From Cocleimonas sp. (GTDB taxonomy: Bacteria > Pseudomonadota > Gammaproteobacteria > Thiotrichales > Thiotrichaceae), in contig JAGLDQ010000072.1 of assembly GCA_023145535.1 (NCBI GenBank), positions 1 to 10,157 of the forward strand: a DNA stretch of 10,157 nucleotides, written 5' to 3'. The notes under the pieces were generated by a model. The model had not been told where the DNA came from. It did no database searches and saw only the letters and a program-made list of their open reading frames with translations. The translations under genes were made by a program, and so were the position numbers. This document shows positions 1 through 9,300 of the stretch, piece by piece. Numbering within the stretch: the stretch's first letter is position 1; each line of letters begins with the position of its first letter.

Positions 1-47
1 CAGTTAGCCTTCCATGTACCAGGTAATAAGGTAGATCTTTCATACTC

Positions 48-76
48 AGGGGATATTTCTTAATATCCCCTTTTTT
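48..76 (+). terminator. Rho-independent terminator of an upstream transcript
   Basis: A perfect inverted repeat pairs 48-57 with 62-71. Its core is GGGGATAT (49-56) against ATATCCCC (63-70), extended by T57-A62 and A48-T71, leaving a TCTT tetraloop (58-61). Six T residues follow at 71-76. On the + strand this is a textbook intrinsic terminator. On the - strand no T tract follows the hairpin, so it is not bidirectional. It most likely ends a gene or small RNA lying left of the window. Only 42 bases separate the T tract from the start codon of the first large gene, so that gene must either have a promoter crammed into or overlapping this region, or be reached by read-through. Confidence 0.88.
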
Positions 77-118
77 GTTTAAAAAAATCATAACAATAAA
101 TTTCTGAGTAGTATTCAT

Positions 119-3100
119 ATGCATTTAAGCCTCTCTGATATTGAACAAGCATGGGAATTAAAAGACCCGAATCTAGTGGATTATATTGTTGCATTAGCCA
201 AGCAAGCAGATCCCGAACTAGCGCAACCCCTTCGTGATGAGGCGCTTACGTTTGATCGTTTTTTACAAGTGATTTTTAGTTGGGATTTTCGCCAAAAATC
301 AGCGGGAGAGCAAAAAACATACCGCGTTGAGCAACTCCATTTATTAGCATCGGATGATGCCGAAGTTGCCTTATCGGAGCGTTTAAAACTGCATACCTTT
401 ATGCTGTTACTGTGGACTGATAATACGTATTATGCGCGTGCCGTCTTAATCGATATTATCCGTAGTGTGCCAATGATCTATGGCCCTTGGAAAGCATTAA
501 AACATATTTATAAATCCGCAGAAACAAACAGTGATTATCAGATTTTAGCCGAAATATCAGCGCGTTGTGATGCTAATTATAATCGCCATTTAAGTAATCC
601 AACAATGATTTATATGCGTCGTCGCGCATGGCGTTATTTACGCAAACTGGGCGAGTCTTTACCTGTTTGTTATCCGGATGCGGCGATTCATTTTTTAGCC
701 GCATACCCTGATGCAACCAACTGGCATCATGCATGGGTTGCAAATCATATTTTTTATCATCAAACCAATAACTATAACTCGATTGGTTTTGGCTATAACG
801 CAGATTCCCATAACCTGCTTAAAAATAGAGCCTTTGCAGAAACATGGCAGCGCTCAGAAACGCCATTGCTACGTTTATTAAGCATGGCAAAAAGTGAAAA
901 GGTGAGAAAATTTGCATGCGATGCGCTAAAGCAAGATTTTAAGGTAATACTGCGCGATGTTGACCCTGCATGGATTATCAGCCTTGCGACTTTAGCCGAT
1001 AAAAGCAGTGCGGTGGATAATCTCATTGTCTGGTTATTACAAAACTCACCGAAGCTTGAACAGCATCAATTTCATGATTTGCAGTTGCATGATGTTGTGA
1101 TTGCACTGTTGGAATCAAATGACAGTAAGGCACAACAATACGCCATTGCCTATATTAAATCTCATGCACGAGATTTACCGTTATCAGAATTGCGTCGGTT
1201 ATCCATTAATAACCATGCCCATATTGTAAAACTAGTCCAGTTATTGATAGCAGAACGTCACCCGCGTGATGAGATTGGTTTATCCTTGTGGGGCGAGCTA
1301 TTAGAAAAAAAACAGCATAATCAGTTTGCAGAAAAAGCCTTACGTGAGTATTTCGGACGTAAAGAACTCAGCGCAGAATGGTTTCAACAACGCCTAATCA
1401 GTACAACGAGATCTAGCTTTCGTTTTGTTAGCCAATACTTGCTTGAATTACATCCATTAAAAAACTTAGGCATTGGTTATTTCCAAACCATTGCCGAGCA
1501 ATTAAACCCTCATCATGACCAAGCCTATGAAGTCAGTCAGTTTGTTCTTGAGAGTCTAGGGCAACTGGCTATTCATCAATTACCCGCTGAGTTTGTGCAA
1601 ACCGCCTTATTAAACCCTCTCTTTTCTGATCAAATAATAGAGTGGATCGACAATAGCACGATTAAAGCTGAAACCTTGCCACTCGATTACTATCAGTCAT
1701 TAGTTTACGAGCCAGATTGGAATAACTCTGATTTTATTCAAACACTAAAAAAATCAGATAAAATAGCGGTACAGCCGTTAACATTTAATGAATCTCTCGC
1801 GGAAGACGTAAGAGAATGGCTTTCGGATGTGCGTCGTTTCAGCCCTGAAAAATTAGGCTTTGAATGGCTAATGACTTTAGTTAATCGAGAAGAAGAGGCA
1901 TATCATGATTTTGCCGTTGATCTAATGGTTAAAGCCTTTTTACCTGCCGACTTTGCGAAGCAAGAAGACGTTGCTGCGTCATCAGATGATGCAACAAGTA
2001 AGATTAATAAAAAAATAGATCTTGAGCAAAAAACCTATCTCTTTACTGGCAAGCTCAAAACAATGACGCGTAAAGAAGCACAAGTGATTGTCCATGATGC
2101 CAAGGGGAAAAACCATAAAGCCGTCAATGGCAAGCTCGACTTTTTAGTGATTGGCGATGAAGGCTCGCCGATGTATGGCAATGGGCGCAAGGGGAGTAAA
2201 CAAGTTAAAGCCGAAGCATTAATTGAGAAAGGTGCGGCGCTTAACATTATTTCAGAAACGGCCTTTTTACAGAAAATGGCGGGCGAAGAACGTGAGTTTT
2301 CTGAAGATAGTGTTGTCGAAGGTTGTCAAAATTTATGGGCAATGGCAAGTGAGAAGCCAGACTCACCGATGAGCAAATTTGCAATTCACTATATTCGCTA
2401 TCACCATCCTGATATTTGCTTGAAGCTAACCGATAGACCTGTTGATCCTGGTGCTGAAATCCCGACAAGCTTTGCCACTTTTGCTCAATTTAAACCCTTT
2501 TTTCAACATAAACACACACCGCTACGTCAATTAGCATTAGAGTTCGCGCACTATGAATTCGCCGCATGGCAACCGCCTTCGGCTGATTTAATAGCCTTAT
2601 GCGAATCTAAGTACAATGAAGTTCGCGCGTTTGTTAGCAACGCCTTATTAGCAGACCCAGAAGCAGAAAATAAACGCTATCGTATTGATGCTTCACAGCT
2701 AGACCCCAGCGCCGTGTATAGCTTTTGTGAGTCTAAAAAACCAGAAACACGTCAACTGGGTATGCAAATTATTCAAAAGCATGAAGAATTCCAACTACCT
2801 GAGTCACTCTTTCAGCTAACCGAAAGCCCAGATCGTGAACTACGCGGCTTTGTTGTGCGGATTTTATGGTCTTTATATCATTGTTACTCCACTACCCCCC
2901 ATTGGAAGCCGCAATTGCCCATGATGGCAACAATGCGAAAAAAGGATCAAGCAAAACAACGTCAAGCACAGCGTGATTTAGGCTCAGGGCTACCAAAACG
3001 ACCTGAAAATCTCCCAGCAGAGATGGATACCCTGCAACAACTATTACGTCGCTGGCTCTACGAACTCCCCCCCGGACGATTAGCTGCCGACCGTATCAAT

Positions 3101-3313
3101 ACAGGGCTAAAACCACTGTCAGCCAGTGCCGCTAAAAAAGCTTTGATTGAAACCTTCCGTGATATGGCGCTGGATGACATTGAATTTGCCAAAATGGTCT
3201 TGCCCTTATTTGAAAATTTTACACGTTCTCGCGGGGTAATGGAGCAAGCCGCTTGTTTGGTTGCGGTAACTCGTATTCACCATGCCCATCCTAAATTGGA
3301 GATAACCGCATGA
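119..3313 (+). CDS. Large HEAT-like helical protein with a central BRCT domain
   Basis: Encodes 1064 residues (roughly 120 kDa) with no signal peptide or membrane segment, so it is probably cytoplasmic. Residues 1-610 are nearly all helical. They include a basic helix MRRRAWRYLRKLG near 166 and HEAT-like helix pairs near 247-277. A charged, likely disordered linker (about 614-632) leads into a BRCT domain at about 635-720. Its hallmarks are LFTGKL (641-646), R651/E653/A654, KLDFLVIGDEG (672-682), KGSKQVKAEAL (691-701) and IISETAFL (710-717), and it is closest to the DNA-ligase/clamp-loader type. Residues 725-1064 return to helices, with a HEAT-like pair near 897-930 and a segment RRWLYELPPGRL near 977-988. 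BRCT domains bind phosphopeptides, protein partners or DNA ends. No ligase, nuclease or other catalytic domain is visible. The start is the first ATG, with only a weak GAG (106-108) ahead of it. The stop overlaps the next start by ATGA, implying translational coupling. The BRCT call is solid; a DNA-related or scaffolding role is inference, and I do not know a gene name. Confidence 0.9.
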   Translation: MHLSLSDIEQAWELKDPNLVDYIVALAKQADPELAQPLRDEALTFDRFLQVIFSWDFRQKSAGEQKTYRVEQLHLLASDDAEVALSERLKLHTFMLLLWTDNTYYARAVLIDIIRSVPMIYGPWKALKHIYKSAETNSDYQILAEISARCDANYNRHLSNPTMIYMRRRAWRYLRKLGESLPVCYPDAAIHFLAAYPDATNWHHAWVANHIFYHQTNNYNSIGFGYNADSHNLLKNRAFAETWQRSETPLLRLLSMAKSEKVRKFACDALKQDFKVILRDVDPAWIISLATLADKSSAVDNLIVWLLQNSPKLEQHQFHDLQLHDVVIALLESNDSKAQQYAIAYIKSHARDLPLSELRRLSINNHAHIVKLVQLLIAERHPRDEIGLSLWGELLEKKQHNQFAEKALREYFGRKELSAEWFQQRLISTTRSSFRFVSQYLLELHPLKNLGIGYFQTIAEQLNPHHDQAYEVSQFVLESLGQLAIHQLPAEFVQTALLNPLFSDQIIEWIDNSTIKAETLPLDYYQSLVYEPDWNNSDFIQTLKKSDKIAVQPLTFNESLAEDVREWLSDVRRFSPEKLGFEWLMTLVNREEEAYHDFAVDLMVKAFLPADFAKQEDVAASSDDATSKINKKIDLEQKTYLFTGKLKTMTRKEAQVIVHDAKGKNHKAVNGKLDFLVIGDEGSPMYGNGRKGSKQVKAEALIEKGAALNIISETAFLQKMAGEEREFSEDSVVEGCQNLWAMASEKPDSPMSKFAIHYIRYHHPDICLKLTDRPVDPGAEIPTSFATFAQFKPFFQHKHTPLRQLALEFAHYEFAAWQPPSADLIALCESKYNEVRAFVSNALLADPEAENKRYRIDASQLDPSAVYSFCESKKPETRQLGMQIIQKHEEFQLPESLFQLTESPDRELRGFVVRILWSLYHCYSTTPHWKPQLPMMATMRKKDQAKQRQAQRDLGSGLPKRPENLPAEMDTLQQLLRRWLYELPPGRLAADRINTGLKPLSASAAKKALIETFRDMALDDIEFAKMVLPLFENFTRSRGVMEQAACLVAVTRIHHAHPKLEITA
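3298..3312 (+). promoter_or_regulatory. Shine-Dalgarno and ATGA coupling junction of the second gene
   Basis: GGAG at 3298-3301 sits 8 bases before the ATG at 3310-3312. That ATG overlaps the TGA stop of the preceding gene (3311-3313). The motif and spacing fix the start of the second gene. The four-base overlap lets a terminating ribosome reinitiate, which would keep the two giant proteins in a linked ratio. Confidence 0.75.
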
Positions 3314-6300
3314 ACAAACAAACACTCGCCTATCGTGGCATTATCCAAGGGATTGTTAGCTCAGGTTCACAAGCAGCCTTTATCACCACCCATGAAGAAT
3401 CACAAGCAACGGCTCTCTATCGCATTGATGCTAGTCAACAGAAACTTACGCTAACCACTCAAGCCTTATCTTGTGGCGCTACCGCCCTCACGAGCGATGG
3501 AAAAAAACTTTGGTTTGCAGGGCAAGATGGCAAGTTATATGAAAGCGCGTTAGCCAAAGGTAAGCCTAAAGCATTGCCTAAGTTGGCATTTGATTCTGCT
3601 AAAGTGATTGGTTTAGCGTTATTGTCTGATAACCGACTTGCCGTATTACAAAGCCGTCAATTAAGCCTAATTGATTTAAAAAAGAAAACCTTATTACAAG
3701 CAATCAGCTATTCAGAGTCCAGCGCCGTCATGGGGGCTAGTGCGGATGGTCTTTGGTTAGCAGTCGGTGATAGCAAAGGGGTTGTGCATGTTTATCAAAC
3801 GAATGAAACATCCCAACAATTAACGTTATCTGAAAGTGCGACCATTCATAAAGGCAGTGTCACGGCAATCCAATTTGAAGCAGAAGCGTTACGCTTTTAC
3901 TCCGCAGGCGCGGATAAAAAACTGTTTAGTACCCACGCACAAGGTAATTTACAACCGCTCGATAGAGGAAAAAATAGTAATCACAACAGCAATATTCATG
4001 CACTACATTTAGGTCAAGAGCGTTTATTCACAGGCGCGGGTGATAAGAGTATAAAAGCGTGGCCTTTGACAGGCGGACAGCCTGTTTCGATTAAACAAGG
4101 ACTGGCTAAAATTAGCCACTTGGTGGCTATTCACTATCAAGACAAGCCTAGTTTGTTAGCGGTAGGACGTGATGCGACGTTACGTCTTGTTAGTTTAACG
4201 CCTGAAGATAAATTTACTGAAGTCAAAGCCGTTATTCGTGATGGCTATACCGGTGCAAAGCAAACGCTACAGCAAACTAATGCCAGTGAGCGCGAAAAGG
4301 CAATTACCTTTTTAGCCGCTTACGATGATAAAAAAGCCTTAGTCATGATTGCAAAGCAGTATCAGACTGAAAAAGATAAAGGTGTCTGTGAGAAAATTGT
4401 CAGGGTGGCCAGCAAGTCACTTCATCCTGAAGCAACGCGACTATTAGAAAATATTCTAAAAATGAGCCGTCACGATGGCTTACGCTTAAACGCCTTAACT
4501 GCCTTAATCAAACGCACAGAAAAAGAGGACTTAAGCCCGTATGAGAAAGCGCTTCAAAGTGGTCATCTTGATATTGGCGCTGAAGCGTTAAATAAGCTAG
4601 CTAAGTTAAGTAAAACAATACCGCGCGCCGAGCAAATGCTGGTGAAGACGCTACAACATAAGCGCCCTCCCTTACGCTTATTAGCATTAAGCCTACTAGA
4701 AAAAGTCTACGCTAAGACCTCGCCGAAAGCATCTTTAGATGCGCTTAAAGTGAATCATCCCGATTTACAACGTGCCGCATTGACACGCTTATTTCAGCGT
4801 AATTTATTGGATAGCATTGATGTAAAACGCGCTATTTTATTCGCACAGGATCAAGAGGATGATCAGCTTCGCCATACTGCTTTTTTGGTGTCGATATTAA
4901 GCCGTAAAACGCTAACGAAAGCATTAAAAACACGCGAAGAAAATTTTGCACGACAGTTACAAGAACTGGAAGATTTTGATTTATTAGCGAAAGATGAGAA
5001 GCCTAAAAAGAACAAATACCCGCACCTTTTAGCAACGCTAATTAAGGTATCCAAAGTTAAAAAAATCACTAGCGCCGCCTCACCTAAACCTAGTCCTCTC
5101 AATAAACTGACAGATGAAGATTATGCCGTGCTATTGCAAAGCATGACCAGTCGTCATCTCAATGTTTGTTTTCATGCCACCCTCGGCTTGGCCGTACTGC
5201 AAGACCAGCGCGCTTTTGGTATGTTGCTTTCCCTTGGACAACGGCAGGATACTAGTTTTCATATCGGTGTCTGTTACGCCTTGGGTGTGCTAGGTCAACA
5301 AGATGCCATTCCATCACTAAAAGTACTATTAAATGCCGACGCTAATACCATACGTGAAGCGGCATTTAATGCCTTAGAAAAACTTGAACCCTCCGCGCTT
5401 ATTACCGCAAAGCGGGGTTTGCAATCAAAACATAAAGATATTCATGCACGGGGTTTAAAAATCCTACTGGATACGCTGAAAAAGAAACTCAAAAAAGCGG
5501 ATAAAACCACCGCATTAAGTTTATTAAAAGCCGCGCTTAACAATGAATTTGAAGCAATTCGCCAAGAAACCTTTAAAGCCTGTTTAAACCAACAATTAGG
5601 GGGGGATGAGGCGGCAACACTGCACCTTTTGTTAGACAGTCAATTTACCAATGTGCATGAGGAAGTGCTGAATGAGTTAATGGCAAAGGCAATCGTAAAG
5701 CCAGTACTTGATTGGGTCGAACCATTATTATTTGAATTATTTAATAATCCATTTGCAACATTGCGTTTAGCCGCTTTTAATTTTGCGATTAAAGAGAAAA
5801 AACGCTTTCAAAATAAAGCCGTTTTAGCGTCAGCGGTTGTGAGTCAATTTATTGATGTGCGCGAAGCTGTGTTTCAGCATATTAAAAGTAATAATAGCAA
5901 AAAAAATCAATTGGTTTTAAGCCAGCTCTTAAATGATCAGGATGAAGCATTGCGCGAACAAGCCATTCATTTAATGGTCATGGTAACGGATAAAGAAACA
6001 CTCGCTAATGCGTTAACCAGTTCATTTGATAATGTGAAAGTAATTGCTGCCACCGCATTAGCACGGTTAGGAGACGCACGCGCTTATGCTATTTTTGATG
6101 ACCTATTGAGCCGAGAAGAACCGCACAAAAAGCAAGAGATCGCCCACTGGCATCTCATGATTTCACATGCATTGCAGGGCGTAAAAGCCTTGGGTGATAG
6201 TGCTGGATTTGATCATGTGATGCGCTTTATCCAGCATAAAGATAATAAATTAATGCGTAACGCCGCCCAAGCATTGCCTTGGGTAACGAATAAAACACAC

Positions 6301-9300
6301 CGTGCCGCATTAAACACCTTGCAAAAAGATGAACGCAAGCCAGTACGTGCCTTCTCTAGTTATGCGTTGGCGCTCTTGGGCGATGCTTCCGCAAAGCCAC
6401 TCATTGATAACCAACAAATCACCGCACAACTTTCTCACTATGACCAACTAGCGGCACTTTTGAGCTTGGGCGAGGTCACACCGCTAACACTAGAAAGTAG
6501 TTTAACCGCCAGCTCAACGCAAATAAGCGCCCTATTAGCACTCGCAACGCATGACTTATTATTAAACCCCGATGCACCAACCCTCAGCACATGGGCATTA
6601 ACCCTGAATGATGCCAACCTTCAAATGTTCTGTGCCGGCTTAATGACCTGTTATGGGGATGAGACGGCGCGTTGGCAGTACTTAACCGATTGGCTCATTG
6701 AGCAATTTAATGATGACAAATGGACGATAAGCATCAAACAATTGCAAGCAATAGCCACGATGCTGGTTTACGGTGATGGGCACACCAAAGCACAATTAAT
6801 CTATGTTTTACGTACGCTTGATACACGCGCGTCAATAAAAGTATGGAAGTTGCGTTATACGGTGTTTAAAACACGCTATGCCAAACAAATTCAACAGGCA
6901 ACTCAACCAATCAACGCCGTCATTAACATAAAACCAGTGCAAAGCGAATGGAACCAACGCGCCTTTGGAACATACCTCGCATTAGTCCACTCTGCGGATC
7001 GTTATGGTGCTTATGATGGGCTAAATACCAGTCTCAAGGCATTGCGAAAACTCCATCAATTAGCAGAAAAAGACAAACAACTGTACAGCAGTGTGAGTAG
7101 TTGTTTTTTAACCTTATTAAACCATCATGCCGTTGATATTCGTCAATTTGTCTTTGATGATTTGCAAACATTGGGGATGGATTTAGCCACCTTAGGCAAA
7201 GTAGCAACGACATCACCCCAACAAGATATTGCCAAACAAGGCTTACAGCTTCTTGTTGAACATTACTCCATTAAAGAATCACAATCACTCTTGCAAAGTC
7301 TTATCCAAGGAGATGATGCGGTCTTATCCGTGGAAGCCTATCATTTATACCGTGATGATCAGGGCTTAATAAAAACAGCCGATTATGCGCTACAATCGTA
7401 TCATTTGGATTTAAGACAGCAATGCGTCAACGAATTAGCCGCTGATAAAAACAGCGAAGCACAACCATTATTAGTCAAAGCGGTACACAATGACCATGCA
7501 CCAACGGCAATAAAAGCAGCGACGCATTTAGCACGTCAATCTCACCCCCAAGCGCTGACATTATTAAGCGACTTACTGGCGCATAATGCTGATAAAACTC
7601 AGCAACAACAAATTATTCGTGCCTTAAAGTTATTGCCACAAGTTGAGGTAGCAGAAGTACTGTTTAATTATGTGCAGCATAATAAACACAATCGTCAAGA
7701 GGCGAGTTATCTTTACCAAGCACTTGCCGAGTATCGACATCGCGAACTATTCGATGCTTTATTACAACGTTTAGCTTCGCATCCTAAAGAAGCGAAATGG
7801 ATTCAGCATACTTTGATCTTAACAACAGGCTATGACCAGCCCTTTGATGATTTTTATGAGACCCATGATGATTTGAGTTGGATCGATCAACAACATCCTC
7901 GCCAAGATGCTCTATTAATTCAGCTCTTTAATGAAATGATAAAAAGGGATCATCATGAAATGGCGGCTAACCTTATTCCTGTGATGGGGTGGCCAAAAGC
8001 TAAAGCGGTGAGCAAAGCCACTGATAACGCATTGCAAGCAGCAATTCCTGTGATTGATCCTCAATACCTTGATCGAGTGGTTGCCACGCTTTCTTATCGC
8101 CTTAAACGCAGAGAGAGTAAAGCCGAGTCGCTGTTACAATTGCTGACACATAAAGAATCCGAACTTCAATTCCTTGCCGCAGAAGCACTGGCAGTCAATG
8201 GGCATCAGCAAGGGTTTGCGATTTTATTAGCGGCGGCCGATTATCAAGAGAATGATCATTATCGTGAACGTGCTGTTTTAGCCTTGGGTAAATCAGGTGA
8301 TCAACGCGCACTCGATAAGCTCTTAGCCTTAGCGCAAGATAAAGAACATGCACTGAATGAAGTCGCGATTGAAGCAATTGGTTCAATGGGCGAAGCTAAA
8401 GAGGCCAATAAAATCTTTGAACTGCTGAAGTCTAGCCTCCGTAATGCCGATTATTATTCGGATATGAATCTTCATGCACTCAATGGTTTACGCTGGTTTA
8501 ATACACTCGCTGCATGGCAAATTATCTGTGCTTATATTGATAAGACTGAGAACGCCTATGACAATCGCCAGCATGCTGTCACACTACTGCAATATTGGGA
8601 TACCAATGCCAGCCGTGCTTTATTGTTAAAATTACTCAAGCAAGAAAAAGACGATGATGTTACCAAAAGCGCGTATCAGGTGGCACAACGCTTATGGAAA
8701 ACCGAAGACAAGCAAACCAGCGAAGTCGATTATGCCTTAATTCAAGGCTATTACCCCGAAATTGATGACAAAGCATTGGAGCGCATTACACTTTATGCGC
8801 CGAGTGCCGACTTATTGGGCTTATTATCCGCTCATTATGCCGATGAGGAGGCGGTTGAGAATATTTTACAAGCCATTGATCATAGCTTGCTAAAACGCAC
8901 GGACTACCGCGCTAAAGACCTAGGTAAGGGGCTAGAGAGTCATTCATCCCGCATTGTTAATACCACTGCACGCTTGATAACCCGCATGGACAAGCTCACT
9001 AAGCCAATGAAAGAACATTTGCAACGCGCATTGGAACGTTATTATCAACGTTGGAACGAGCAATACAATAAACAGCATGGGGAACAATCAAAGGAGGACA
9101 TCAATGAGGATTATGTTAATGCCCTTGTTGATGTCTTTGCTAAAGACTCTGGTTTGGAAGGAGAAGCGCTTGAAAATTATCTGAACGTTAATAGAAATTA
9201 TGTCAGAGACAATTTCCCGAACAGCACAAGTGAAGCCTCACTATCCGCACAGTCATTGGAAGAGAACCTAGAAAAGACAACACAAACTTTACAGCAACTT

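Noticed and set aside
1..63. Open frame from base 1 ending at TAA 61-63, possibly the tail of an upstream gene
   Set aside because: Only 20 codons are visible and its stop falls inside the terminator hairpin, which is unusual. Another frame stops at 24-26, a more normal distance before the hairpin. The upstream gene cannot be assigned to a frame.
75..97. Sigma-70 promoter from TTGTTT (75-80) and TAACAAT (91-97)
   Set aside because: The spacer is only about 10 bases, far from the usual 16-18, so the pair was not annotated as a promoter.
2018..2278. Gene 1 as an NAD-dependent DNA ligase fragment or fusion
   Set aside because: Only the BRCT is ligase-like. No adenylation motif (KxDG), OB-fold, zinc finger or HhH region is present in the rest of the protein.
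3067..3073. Homopolymer C7 (3067-3073) and G7 (5599-5605) as phase-variation slippage sites
   Set aside because: Both are short tracts inside intact frames and are explained by Pro-Pro and Gly-Gly codons. Phase-variable tracts are normally longer and sit near the 5' end or promoter.
119..3313. Direct assignment of gene 1 as MolR/YehI (WGR-DUF4132)
   Set aside because: No WGR motif is visible and the central domain is a BRCT. Only the general helical build is similar, so no gene symbol was given.
4863..5102. Reverse-strand open frames inside the two large genes (for example 793-1026, 2035-2247, 2247-2468, 4863-5102, 7034-7216, 8195-8386)
   Set aside because: All are short, lie antisense to well-supported coding sequence, show no recognisable domain, and look like composition-driven shadows.
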